64,000 nucleotides of DNA from Sthenelais limicola (GCA_942159475.1 OW804095.1:95989740-96053739), one strand, 5' to 3'; positions 24,761 through 35,609 are shown, counted from the stretch's first letter. Made by a program: numbers and translations. The notes: generated from the sequence alone by a model not told the origin.

Positions 24761-24825
24761 CTGTTCGTCCTCACTCACGTCCTCATCCTCATTCTGTCTC
24801 TCATTCACTCACATGGGCCAATTCA

Positions 24826-25158
24826 TCACTTGCCCATGTCCAGACAACTTGTCTTCATCCAGATGACTTGTCCTCGTCTGGACGACTCGTCCTCGTCCGG
24901 AAGACTCGTCCTTGTCCGGAAGACTCGTCCTTGTCTGGCCAATTCGTCCTTGTCCAGACAACTCGTCCTTGTCTGGATAACTTGTCCAGACAACTGTTCA
25001 ATCTTAAAAATTGTCCAGAGGGCATTCTTCCACATTTCTTTCTGCCTCACAGATTCCCCAGCATGGATTTTCCTAGGTCCTCGACCTCGTCTGAGGTCCT
25101 CGTCCTCGTCCAATTCGTCCTCGTCCAATTCGTCCTCGTCCAATTCGTCTTCGTCCAA
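24826..25158 (-). CDS. Acidic-repeat ORF near the 5' end of the LTR element, 110 codons
   Basis: First open frame downstream of the PBS in transcript sense. It starts with four DEDEL-type pentapeptides from the 15-bp array, then a non-repetitive stretch with WKNALWTIFKIEQL, then more repeat. Position fits a gag slot, but there is no recognisable Gag motif and no zinc knuckle. Coding status unknown. Confidence 0.2.
   Translation of the reverse strand: MDEDELDEDELDEDELDEDEDLRRGRGPRKIHAGESVRQKEMWKNALWTIFKIEQLSGQVIQTRTSCLDKDELARQGRVFRTRTSLPDEDESSRRGQVIWMKTSCLDMGK
24838..24992 (-). repeat. 19-bp degenerate tandem array
   Basis: Unit close to AAGACTCGTCCTTGTCCGG on the plus strand, about eight degenerate copies. 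The clearest pair starts at 24901 and 24920. Confidence 0.8.
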
Positions 25159-25166
25159 TTCGTCCA
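25096..25166 (-). repeat. 15-bp tandem array
   Basis: Unit CTCGTCCAATTCGTC on the plus strand, about four copies plus a partial. On the minus strand it carries GACGAATTGGACGAG and encodes the DEDEL repeat. Confidence 0.9.
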
Positions 25167-25223
25167 GTTCCCTTGGTTCTCTCCTACTCCTGACAGCTAG
25201 AGAGGGTGGGATTCATCTGAAAC

Positions 25224-25243
25224 GATCCCAACCGCTGCCACCA
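25224..25243 (-). promoter_or_regulatory. Primer binding site, tRNA-Leu type
   Basis: TGGTGGCAGCGGTTGGGATC begins one base inside the 5' LTR. It is complementary to a tRNA 3' end ending CCGCTGCCA-CCA, as in Leu(AAG)-type tRNAs, with one extra T. Confidence 0.75.
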
Positions 25244-25244
25244 T

Positions 25245-25622
25245 TGTTGTAGCCGCCATTACTTCACTAATACATAAGGAGAAAGCCATTGAGTTCTCTG
25301 CTGGAATATCATTCTATTTATTTCGGACGAATTCGGACGAATGCGGACGAATGGACGAGTGGACGTCCTGCATTGTCTAACAATTACAACAATAAGAGAT
25401 GAATCTTGGTCTCAGCTAGTAGCCCATTTATTGAAGTATCTTGAAAGGTAGATGTGGACTGCTTGATGTCTGGGCTGCAACTGCCCTTACCCTAAAATCT
25501 CACCCCTATTTATACCCCCCAGAGATCCGTCCTCACTCACAATGTGAGACCCTGCCCCCTGGTGGTGGACGAATGTACCCTATACATCATTCGTCCGTCC
25601 CAGTCCGTCCCACACTACAACA
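25245..25622 (-). repeat. 5' LTR of the LTR element
   Basis: 378 bp. TATAAATA at the complement of 25507-25514 and AATAAA at the complement of 25427-25432. Starts TG and ends CA with 8-bp inverted ends TGTTGTAG/CTACAACA. Confidence 0.9.
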
Positions 25623-25667
25623 ATATATATAATCCCGAGGCAAAGCAATCAGTGCACAAGTAGGCTC

Positions 25668-25757
25668 GAAATGGAGGTTATTGAACTTTGTAGTCTCTGC
25701 CTATGGTTGTTATAGCCCCTGCATGGTTAAGGCAGTGACTAATAGGCCTTATCCGAA
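25668..25757 (+). repeat. Dispersed repeat family B, copy 1
   Basis: About 90 bp from CGAAATGGAGGTTATT to GGCAGTGACTAATAGG, similar to 27836-27922 and 27937-28018. The LTR element sits directly to its left. Confidence 0.7.
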
Positions 25758-26261
25758 TTAAGATTTGGTGACTGGTGGAGAGGGTTCAAAGCAGAGGGTG
25801 ATGGTTAATTTTGATCCAAACAGGGGCCAAGCCACCTGTGTTTACATTATGTAGGCGCAGGTTCCAATGGATGTGAGAGAGCCCCTTATTAAAAGTCATA
25901 TTAGCGGCAGAAAAACATGTAATATTGCCACCAAACTTGAGGATATATGAGACAACACCATGCCCTATCTTGATCTTAATTTATTTCCCTTTGATAATCA
26001 TGGAAAACAAATACTAGAACAAATGTCAACAGGTCATTGGATGCACTGTATGTAGGTGCAGGCTGGGTGCATGATGCATGCGCCTGCACTGTGTGTGAGG
26101 GTGTGTGTGTAAGCACATATCTACAGCTGTGGTCAAAGCCCCACCTTCCCTCAGACTGGCCCCGCTCCTAGTAAGAAATCAGGGCCAGCTGTTGCTATCT
26201 CGAACTAAATAGATAATTTCGGATGTTCCCTAATAGGGCAAGGAATACACTATGAGCAAGC

Positions 26262-27100
26262 AGAACAAAATATCAGTAAATGTCAAAAAAAGTAAAGTCA
26301 TGGACATTACACTTGGAGGTACGAAAAACAAAAACAAACATGTACCAATAAAACTCAATCTAAACCTAGCAGATTTAGAATATGTAGATAAATACTACTA
26401 TTGGGGCTGGAAATTGATCAGGCACTGACTTTCAACAGCCATGTCCAGGGGAAAATTGACCAAATTAATAAGAGGCTCAAGGCCACAGCAAAGGTACGAA
26501 TAGCCCTGACACCACAGAACACCATGCTGGTATATACCACCATGGTGCGACCGGTAATGGACTTCTGTGACATATTTTATGTCCCAGCTCAGAAAAGGCA
26601 TCTGGAGAAACTCCAAACTATACAAAACGCTTTCTTTAGAATAGCATACAATGTGGAAAAAAAGACTAGTGTGAAAGAAAACCACAAATTGCAAAAAATC
26701 CCATTTCTGAATGAGAGGAGAGATTCACACCTCTTACATGCTGCCTTCAAGATGAGTTGTGACCATGAATATGTAGATAACAGAGGGCTGAATCTATGAA
26801 ACCTGACCAATGGAAAAATACTCAAAGTTCCAACCGTCAAGAAAGCAAGAGTAAAGAGATCTTTCTACTTCCAGGCCTCCACCCTATATAATAAGCTGCC
26901 ACCTGAAGGCCGAAATTGCCAATCACTCCCTGAGTGATTATATATATATCTTGAGAGAAACTTTTTCTCATACTCGAATGGGAGGGGGGGGGGGGGGGGG
27001 GGGCCCGGCACAGGACCAGAAATAACCCTAATATTGAGCATGTGTGTCATCTCTCTCGCCAAGACAATAGTAAAAAGAGTAAGAATCAAACAATAATAAA
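26262..27100 (+). pseudogene. LINE RT C-terminal fragment (LINE C)
   Basis: From 26262 the plus strand reads ISVNVKKSKVMDI, then after a frameshift near 26400 LGLEIDQALTFNSHVQGK, VYTTMVRPVMDFCDIFYV, LEKLQTIQNAFFRIAY and LNERRDSHLLHAAF. This is the standard thumb and post-RT helix series of non-LTR retrotransposons. The C-terminus continues past a 20-base poly-G insertion at 26984 (NNPNIEHVCHLSRQDN). Truncated 5' end: no palm motifs or endonuclease. Confidence 0.85.
26984..27003 (+). repeat. Poly-G tract (20 G)
   Basis: Uninterrupted G run inside LINE C. Confidence 0.95.
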
Positions 27101-27135
27101 AAGCAAAGCAGCAATGCTGTCAGGTGGCACGAACA

Positions 27136-27381
27136 GTGTTCGTTAGAATGCTCTTGACCCACCTGACAACCAAATGCTGAGGTAAGACCATAGACCTGGT
27201 GTCCGTCAGAATACCAGTGTCCAATGTACAGCCAACTACTGTGATATATATTTATATACCCATAGAATACGAGAACAGAATGTAAATATAGATATAGATT
27301 GTAAAAATTGTATACGAAACTTGAAACTGGACAGTTGGGCGCCTGGCCTGACAGTGGACACACCGTGTTCGTTAGAATGCT
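27136..27381 (+). repeat. Three degenerate copies of a 17-mer after LINE C
   Basis: GTGTTCGTTAGAATGCT at 27136 and 27365, with the variant GTGTCCGTCAGAATACC at 27199. They probably belong to the LINE 3' tail. Confidence 0.6.
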
Positions 27382-27835
27382 GGTGGTCCAGTGTGGGACC
27401 GGACACCAATAGATAGTCTGGGCACAATAATTTGTAAAGTACATCACTGTGATAAGAAAAATCACCAACTCGTACAATACCAGAGCTGAGTAATATTTGT
27501 ATTTATGCTACTTAAGTCGGCCTAACCGGCACTAGTCCATGTTTAGTATACCATTGATGTTAATCTTATAGTCAAAATTTTATCAAGAGTAGTATAGGAC
27601 CTCCTGGAAGAGCTACGATTAGCGCAGATGGGGACCATCCTTTTTCCAGACATCTGTTTATATAACTCTGTATCTGTTTACTGGAAATAAACTATATACA
27701 TACATACAGAAGCTTGCGTTAGTGAAAATGGTGCCTGTTGCCACTCCTACTTGTGTAACGCCTTCAATGTAAATGACCAACAATGAGAGATGCTGATGCA
27801 CTGTTTGGTGTTTAGTCCGTCGGCTTCGCCGCCTT

Positions 27836-28018
27836 GGGATGGAGGTTATTAATCTGTTTAGTCCCTGCATTAGTTTTTTATAGCCCCTGGACTGTTTAAG
27901 GCAGTGATTAAGCACAATTAGGGCACCAGCCGACCCGAAATGGAGATTATTAATCCTTTTGATCTCTACTTTAGTGGTTATAACCCCAAAGCATTCAAGG
28001 CAGTGACTAACAAATCTA
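27836..28018 (+). repeat. Dispersed repeat family B, copies 2 and 3 in tandem
   Basis: Two units (27836-27922, 27937-28018) with GGATGGAGGTTATTAATC / AAATGGAGATTATTAATC starts and AAGGCAGTGA ends, about 100 bp apart. The bases just left of copy 2 (27791-27810) resemble the left flank of the LTR element. Confidence 0.65.
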
Positions 28019-28372
28019 ATTACCAAAGAAGTATATGTGACGAAGCTAAACACCTCTGCTCCCTTCGGTACTGCTACCATGTAATGAGAGAAGGAACTCT
28101 CACTTGGCGACGGTCTCTTTCACCTCGTTACGGCCTATGATGTCATAGACTGGTGCACTCGTTACCAGGTGTGATGTCAGAGCACACCTGGAAATTACAC
28201 CCAAATTATTTTTTTGAATAAATAATGGATGTAGGACCCTTTTTCCCAAATATAAATAATTGATGGTGCAATAATAAAAATTGTCTTGTTTATTATTGAC
28301 TTCAGAGGCCTAGTGACATCGTTAGGCATCATGTGTTTTGCAGGGTCCCCTCCACCATCACTGATGGTGTTT

Positions 28373-28414
28373 GGCACTACTTGGTTTCGCCCCTTTGATG
28401 GGCTCATCAGGCAG
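28373..28414 (-). ncRNA. Hammerhead-ribozyme-like motif
   Basis: The minus strand reads CTGATGA, then GCCC-loop-GGGC, then GAAA: the invariant hammerhead boxes CUGAUGA and GAAA joined by a four-base-pair GC stem II with a 7-base loop. After GAAA, C-CAA-G-U-A gives a minimal two-base-pair stem III and a GUA cleavage triplet. Stem I is weak (one Watson-Crick and two G-U pairs), so activity is uncertain. Minimal hammerheads with tiny stem III are known from Penelope-like elements and related retroelements; no Penelope ORF is visible nearby. Confidence 0.45.
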
Positions 28415-28809
28415 ATCAGGGATCTTAAGAGGAGAAATAATAATATATTTCTTCCCATTATAACTTGTGTGACAGTGAATAATTGAATATATCTATTTTC
28501 ACAATGATTCATGTGATGTTGGATATATATATGGATTGTGGCCTCTTGGTCATAATCAAATGGTCATGGAGTCTATTCAATATTGATTCCATGGCCTTAT
28601 GCTGCTTATTATTGAATTCATTAGGGCATCAATGTTCACTTGTGAATCATTTGTGTGTAATACAGGAGCATTTTGTCTCAATAGACAGGAAAACACTATT
28701 AAATAGTGTGCGCAGTTGGGGTCTCACTAAAGGGGATTTATTCCATGAGCTGTCAATAGGTGATACAAATTTAATTACCAAAGAAGACTGAGGTGATTGT
28801 CATCGCAAA

Positions 28810-30910
28810 TGAGTGTTAGGTAGTAAGCCTATTTTTGTATAGACCCGTATGGTTTATCAACCAATTATTCATGTTTAATAATTGTCTCACGTTGGTTCCA
28901 AGATCAACCTGTATCATAATACAACTGATTCTATATCTCATTAAAGACAGTATGAAAGCAATATTTAGGTAGCTATACAGAGGTATTGTATATATCTATA
29001 TGGAAGTGGTCAATATCTAGTTTCTATCATTTGCCATTTCTATTTCATAGCAGAGCATTGGGTAAATCTCAGCGATGTGAACTGCGGAGTTGATAGGCGC
29101 TGTTGAATCAGTGTCTATAGCCCTTATTGTCACGACTCTGTGTTCTCTAACGTGGCTGGGTCAAAAAGCTGACCGTCCTCACTCGTTACTTACTCCCTTG
29201 GGAGAACTTAACTCTGCAATGGTCAAGGCTTAAAGGCTCCCTCTGGCTTTCCATCTACTGACATCGTTCCCTACAAATTGTGGATTACCTTTTATGTCAC
29301 ATCCTGAAAGTCTCTGTATCAAAGAAGGCTGTTTTCAAACAGCAACTCCTCCGCCATATCTCTGTCAATGGAAGTGCATCGTTTACGATTGTCCGTACAA
29401 GAACTTTGCTTCTATTTCCAGCCAGTAGAAATCCAAGTGCAGTTTTATTTGGTTAGATTAGGGCAAATTAAATGTGTATTTCAATAGCGGTTAGTCACTA
29501 GTGCTTGATGAGATATGGATGTTACGGTCGGTTTCCTCACAGGGCACTAATCTTTGAAAGGCTCAAACACCATTCTACCCTTTCCCAGTTTCCATTTAAT
29601 GACACCACCTTTGTATGATTGACTACTTCAAGTCATCCATTATTAGTAATGCACCATTTGAGGACATTCCCTTCACCTTATCTCTCCTTCAGATACTCAA
29701 GATCGCGGAGAAGAATTATACATTCTTTTCCCGTCGGCATTAATGAGGCTATTTTCTTGCAGTGCGCAAAAACCCACTGTCTACCAAAGTAACCCTACAT
29801 CCATATTCACACATGGCATACGGTACATCAAGTTGTATCAATAATCGTCAAGATTCATCCGGCTACATGTGTGAAAACATTAATGAAGGCTTCTGTTAAA
29901 ATATTCCAGAAAACATAAAAAAAGATGAAGGATATATTAGAAAGCACCTGGGATGGGATGGAATGGGATGGGACACGAGAAACCAAGCAACTCATACATC
30001 TTAAATATACGCACTATATCATGGGTAATATTATTTTCTTCCACAGGAAATTTGTGTTACCCAACGAGTAGCCACACATTATAAATCGCTAGATTTAGTC
30101 TATTTAGGCTAAACCTAGTATAGGACGATCAGTAGTACATACAGTCGCTCACTAGAAGAGCTAATTAACACAAGCCTCATTGTCTTGGTAGACCTGAGGG
30201 AGGGATTCCATGAACAAGCTAGCTGCTAATCACATATAAGCACTACCCCTGATGGCATCAGGCATCCTTACTGGATTCCCCAAACACCCTAATGACATTC
30301 TGCATGTCTATATGGTTGCAGGCTTCTCCTAGCACACTCTGACAGCAAGATAAGGATTAACGGCCTCACCTCTGAGACATCACTCAATGTCGCCATCTTC
30401 GACGCACTCATGTGTGGAATCAATATGTGATTTTGGGTTTCGGGTTGACAGACAAGGAAGATGAGTTCGCCATCGAACAGAAAAATTGTTTTATCTAGAA
30501 GGTTCCTTGGTATAAACTTCTGTTTGCTGCTATTTTAAGGTCGTCATAAATCTCTGCGAAAGTGTTTTAGGAGGCAATCTTGAAGTCATAAGTAATGATT
30601 GTATATAAGATTTGCTATCTTGTGGTTGCACCCTTCAGAACCTGTAGCCATTTCAAAATTACATCTACATAGGATGTAACTTGTTTCGTATACCATGTGG
30701 GAAGATGTGACAACCCGCTGCAGTAGAATATGAGAGGCACAGCCGAATGTTTAACCTTTCAATATTTAACCCTCAGACAACCCTACTCACGAATTTATGC
30801 CATTTTAAGTTAATGAAATCTAAACCAATAATTCCTTCATCGGGGATGTGATAAGAAATATAACGAGTGCAATATGCACAGCGACTGATACCAACGAGTT
30901 AGTTAACTGA
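28810..30910. other. No gene seen
   Basis: AT-rich sequence without a supportable gene. A patch near 30110-30430 vaguely resembles RT sequence and was not accepted. Confidence 0.4.
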
Positions 30911-30916
30911 TTTATT

Positions 30917-31110
30917 ATTTATGTTTTAATGATATGAATAGAAAACCATTTTTAGTCAAAAAGTTGAATCTTGGCGCTAAACTTGGCAAAAATGCATCAG
31001 TTGCCATGACTACCACACGTAACTCACTAGTAACTCACATATATGCACTGTGCATATCTCACTATAGATATGTTGTTCTCAGAGCAGCAATGTGTATATA
31101 ATAAGGTGGA
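30917..31110 (+). repeat. Dispersed repeat family A, copy 2
   Basis: Counterpart of 2640-2850 in the same orientation, about 28 kb away. Shares the CTACCACACGTAACTCACTA block and the flanking blocks. Confidence 0.75.
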
Positions 31111-31462
31111 CTCAATAGAATAATGTTTTAACATGTAATGTCTCTATCAGAGTTAAATTAATAAATCTTGATATAGTCCTCATTTTTAGGGCCAATTGAC
31201 TAATAATCATCAAATTTTACACAATCATACTATAACTTGTCATCTTAATTCTAACACTGTGAAGCGTCATCTATCACAAAAGGTTGTTAAACAGCTTTTG
31301 GAAGCATATTTACTAAGAAGATGGATTGAGGGATAGAAAACAATGAAAATTGTTGGGATACAGCAGTGTGGTTAGATTATGTGTTTACATCGCCAAAAAA
31401 CAGCAACAAAATATTGCCATTCTATATCAACCACTTATGGAACCGAATTTGTAGTGGGCGGG

Positions 31463-31579
31463 AAATGTAGAACGAGTTTGGAGGCGGAGTGATACGAGTT
31501 CTACATTTTGCTTGCCCGCGTAGAACGTGACGTGACGTGACGTCATAAACAAGTCCTGTCGATAAAGCACTAGTTCTAC
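31463..31579. promoter_or_regulatory. Alternating GTAGAAC motifs around a CRE
   Basis: AAATGTAGAAC (31463-31473) faces its exact reverse complement (31498-31508). A third GTAGAAC is at 31520 and a reverse one at 31573. Between the last two lies GTGACGTGACG running into the full CRE palindrome TGACGTCA (31538-31545). No adjacent gene was identified; could be a palindromic mobile fragment rather than a control region. Confidence 0.3.
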
Positions 31580-34500
31580 ATCAGTTCACAGATATATGGA
31601 ACTCCCGGTTATAGAATGCGCATATACTAATTCCATAATCGGGCCACGCTTTATTATAGGTTGTGAAATTAGGAGCGCGAATATTAACGAAAGGATCTCA
31701 CATTTTAGAGAAACCTCAATTAACCGAACAGATAGTAGACTTTTATCTTATTAGTAGATATGATTATATTAAATCTTTAACAAGACAATTTATAACATAG
31801 ATGTATCATCAATATAGGAGTGAAAAGAGGCACATACCGTGAACTAGACTATAGAATAGCAAAATATCGGACACTTATAAAGTTAATTGGAGAAATAGAC
31901 ACGATCATAAGGGAATTAGTTTATATTAATAATAACGAGAAAAGCAAGAGTGGTTTATATTTCGAGTTAAATGGTTGATGGAAAGCGAAAATACTCAGTG
32001 TTATTTTTAAATCTGGAAGGATAGTTTACCTCCATAATACAGAAGGGAAAAAATCGACAGATGGTATAAGGGTGGAGGCCCATCACATTGTTTAACACGG
32101 CCACGGCGACAAGCTTTCCCCAAACCTGAAAACGGCCATCATTGCACAAAAGATAATGAAGTTCTTCGACTATTCGCCACTATTCATTATGGAGGGGACC
32201 TGACTATTGAAAGGTGGACAGTCATCAATCTGTCCTTGTGACAGCAATTTGCTGATTTCATTACAAAAGGTGAATTGTAATCACAAGGGAAGCCTTCACA
32301 CACACACACTTCAGTCGAAGTTGTGCTGTTATTTCTATAATAGACCTTTCATCAATGAGAAATACGTACATTACATTAACGACGCAAGGACTAATTAGTG
32401 CCACAATTGTTTGGCGAAAGCTCTATTCAAACAATTGAAATAATGGTGTATGCTGCATAGAATTCCCTTCCTTAAAAAAATAATAGCTTGCAATCAAAGT
32501 TTCGTGTCGTGGTGAAAAAGAATACAATATACGTAACCTTTATTCTATTAAGTTCGTCAAAATGGGCCGCTCCCATCTGCTCCAGCATATCCTACAGATA
32601 CCACAATACTACCCCAATGCCCCTATAGATCACTCCGTTAAAATGTTAACATTATATATGAGATAACATAAACATTTCTTAGGGCCTACTATTTATAAAA
32701 GATGCCAGGTTTCTTATGATCGACACAGAAGGTGGTGATGGGTATTTGAGTTTCTTCAGTTGTTTTTAATTTCAATTTTTCACGTGCATTACTGGTTATA
32801 TTCTTTTCATGTCTTCTCCAATTTTATTGGTGGATTTCGCCTACAAATCTACCGATACATCTCCCATTTCCACCCCATTGGGATACACATATAGATTTCT
32901 ACGAACCCCAAGAGGTGACACTTATTTCTTACAGGGTATAGAACCCTGAGCATCTGTGTCGATAGCTAATCCATCCATTCCTAGTCTATCCCCACAACCC
33001 ATTACCCCATCCCTGCTCTCCGAATTTCCTCCTTCTCTCATCTCACGATTATCGCCACGCGCTCTCCAAACTTGTGGAGGCAACTTTTTCCCGCGCCTTT
33101 GGAGAAACGACACTTAAAAAGACCAACACAGAAGAGGGCAGTGAAGGCCTTGGTGTTATGGGAGCCTCGTCCGAACAGGGATCTCTGATCGATACTATAG
33201 GGATCTCACTCTCCTGCTTTTTGAAAATCTTGTTGGTTTGACAATTCCAAGGGGAGGGGGGGGGGGGGGGGGGGGGGGGGAGGGGGTTATTTTCGGTAAA
33301 CCACAATACTGACTAATCATAGCTTCTTTAATGGAATGTGTACAATGTTTTTTCTGGGAAAAACAATTTCCCAACACAAAGTCCAGTCGCCTTGGATATT
33401 ACCGGATTTACTTAAAGGAGCACCGCTGCAAACAAACCTAGGGGAAGGAAGTTAACGATAAAAATACTCGCTGTCCATTGTAATGCGACATTTATGCGTT
33501 GTACTAAATGACATTCAGGATAATGATAATTACTCGGCGATAAAGTATATTGATTAAAAAGTAATATTTCAGACAAACAAAGTCGTAAAGTCACCCTATC
33601 TGAGCAGCATCTTCCTCCTCGTCCATCCCAATTTGCTCCAAGAATGCTCTACTACGCCTCTGAGGCTCATAAACTAACATGTCCCCGTCTGGGTAAGATA
33701 TCAATCCTTCTGACCTAACCTTGGATCAATTCACCGACTTCTCCTCCACCATTTAGTATGAGTGGTTAACTATATATAAGCGAACAAGTGTTGAGTCATA
33801 AAGTTAGAATGTTGAAAGAGCGTTGAAAGAATAAGAAAACGTTGAAGTGACGTGGATGCGGCGTCTAAATAGCCTTATCCCAGCTTATTTGCTAAACTTT
33901 CCATCATAGTTCCTTTCCCATCTATCAGTGGCGAGACTCAAGTGCCTTTTTTCTTATCCATTTCTGCGCCAATGGGTAATTATCACTGAGTGTGAATCGT
34001 ACGCAATTCTGTAGGTTGTTAACGCTAATAGAACGAGGTTGACGCCACATTTAAACCCGGGCCCGATTTCTATTGAGGCAGATTTCAAAATCCCGCTTGA
34101 TTAATTGCCCGATTTCATTCCTAAATTAATTCAGTTATGAGTTCATGGACAATCATTTATCCATCATGCAGCGTAATATAAACAAGAAGACAAAGGGAAA
34201 ATATTGCAGTTAACTGTCCCCAAAACGTACATATGGTACACACATAATACAATTCAGCACTTTACTAAAATATTTGTTTTTATGTTGCGTCGCACATCTT
34301 TTTATTATCTGGACTATTATAGAATCCTTATGACTAATGTACTGCAAGTGAACAAGGTGATCCATCAGTCATATATTATGATTCATCATCTTTTGATGAT
34401 CAATAGATTGTGCATTACGATTTTCGAACGAGCCGAGACAATCCATTACCTTCATATTTCCTCCAAAAAGGGTATTATCCTTAGTTGGAAAAATCCTTAT

Positions 34501-34919
34501 TCTTTCATAAAGGTCTATCCCTTTATAAGCGATATGATGTCGCGATAAATCCAGCTAAAGCTTCTTTTATTTGACATACTACGCAATGGGTCTACTGCTC
34601 GAACATCTGCAATGTAGCATAATCATATCAATTGGAAAGGATCTGCGAGCAATGGCTTTGAAGCCAGTGGGTTCTTCAGGCAATTGAGCTAAATCTTGAA
34701 AGATATTGAATCGGTCCAATAATGCGACTCCAAACTCTCAGAGTCATGTTTTGAATATTTTCCCATTTCTCAATCAAATCTACTTACTGCTAATCGAAAA
34801 TAGAACCTCGGCTTTGAAGACACATTTAATGTAATGCTTTGTCAAAGATTACCTTGCGGGCCTATGTGATTTACTGGAAACCCATTTCTTTAAGTGAGAG
34901 GGGATTAAAATTGAAACAA
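31580..34919. other. No gene seen; long poly-G tract
   Basis: AT-rich and gene-poor. The only notable item is the G run at 33256-33280. An AT-rich 114-codon frame at 34204-34548 looks like chance. Confidence 0.4.
33256..33280 (+). repeat. Poly-G tract (25 G)
   Basis: Longest homopolymer in the window, flanked by GGGGA and AGGGGG. Confidence 0.95.
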
Positions 34920-35609
34920 TAATGAAGATGATCCTATGTTCCTATCTTGCTGACAGGCCGAGGGAATCAATATGCTATTGTGGCAAACAATGCCGGCTTT
35001 GGCGGTTCCCACGTGGATATGGATGGCAAACCTACGTGTTTAATTTGTCCCTGTCTGCTATGATTACCATAATCAATCGTCAAGTGTAACTAGGAATTGA
35101 ATTGTTCCTCACTGCTCATGCTTGGATAATTGTTGATCAAATCTGATGCAGGCTATCAAACTCATGCTTGCCATTATCGCCAAACAACACTAATGAACAG
35201 TTTTTAAAACCAGGCCCGCCCAAGACATCTTTAATTCCTGATTGGCCCTAAGATAAAATAGGAAATTCGATGAGATCAGCCTCCCAGGCCATCAGGCTCA
35301 GACCCAGATCTCAACATAAGGGAGGCAAACACAGTTAAGGAGAAACGAAATAAGTCAATTAAATTGGAGAATTATTCCCCCCCTCCATGCACCCTCAAGA
35401 ACTATGTAAGACATTATGTAAAGTGAGACACATTGAGAAAATATTCTCGTTTTTTTATAGTACGGGATTTTTTTAAAAAGGCTGTTGATGGTTTCGATGC
35501 TTTTTAAAAGCCCAATTAAAAGTATAACTTAACCCTAAGGCATTTGCCTTTCGGGACAATCTACATGAAATTACATTAGCAAGATAGGAACATAGGATCA
35601 TCTTCATTA
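34920..35609. repeat. Exact 32-bp inverted repeat, 626 bp apart
   Basis: 34920-34951 and 35578-35609 are perfect reverse complements (core GATGATCCTATGTTCCTATC). Sequence diverges sharply on both sides of both arms, and no target duplication is evident. Confidence 0.85.
34957..35063 (+). CDS. Candidate terminal exon, unidentified
   Basis: A good acceptor (CCTATCTTGCTGACAG) is followed by 34 codons to TGA. The translation is protein-like (AIVANNAGFGGSHVDMDGK, then a short Cys-containing tail). It would need an upstream exon ending after one base of a codon; I found only a weak candidate near 34640-34680. The acceptor lies next to the left arm of the 32-bp inverted repeat. Confidence 0.3.

Larger units (their letters stand above)
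23222..25622 (-). mobile_element. Non-autonomous LTR retrotransposon, complete and recent
   Basis: Two near-identical direct repeats (23222-23589 and 25245-25622) each start TGTTGTAG and end CTACAACA. Immediately inside the right LTR, the minus strand reads TGGTGGCAGCGGTTGGGATC (25224-25243), which pairs with the 3' end of tRNA-Leu apart from one extra base. Immediately inside the left LTR the minus strand reads AAAGGGGAGGGTAG, a polypurine tract (23590-23603). So the element is transcribed leftwards: 5' LTR on the right, 3' LTR on the left. Flanks ATATAT on both sides are a possible 4-6 bp target duplication. The interior (about 1.65 kb) has no Gag, protease, RT or integrase; it is built of tandem arrays. 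It must depend on an autonomous partner, by its PBS probably a Gypsy/Metaviridae-type element. Confidence 0.85.

Noticed and set aside
27028..27477. 149-codon minus-strand frame, Cys/Tyr-rich
   Set aside because: Antisense to the LINE C C-terminus and its repeated 3' tail; no independent support.
30110..30430. Possible LINE RT remnant (LIVLVDLREGF resembles motif A)
   Set aside because: Only one short phrase matches; the expected FADD and PQG motifs are not found in order.
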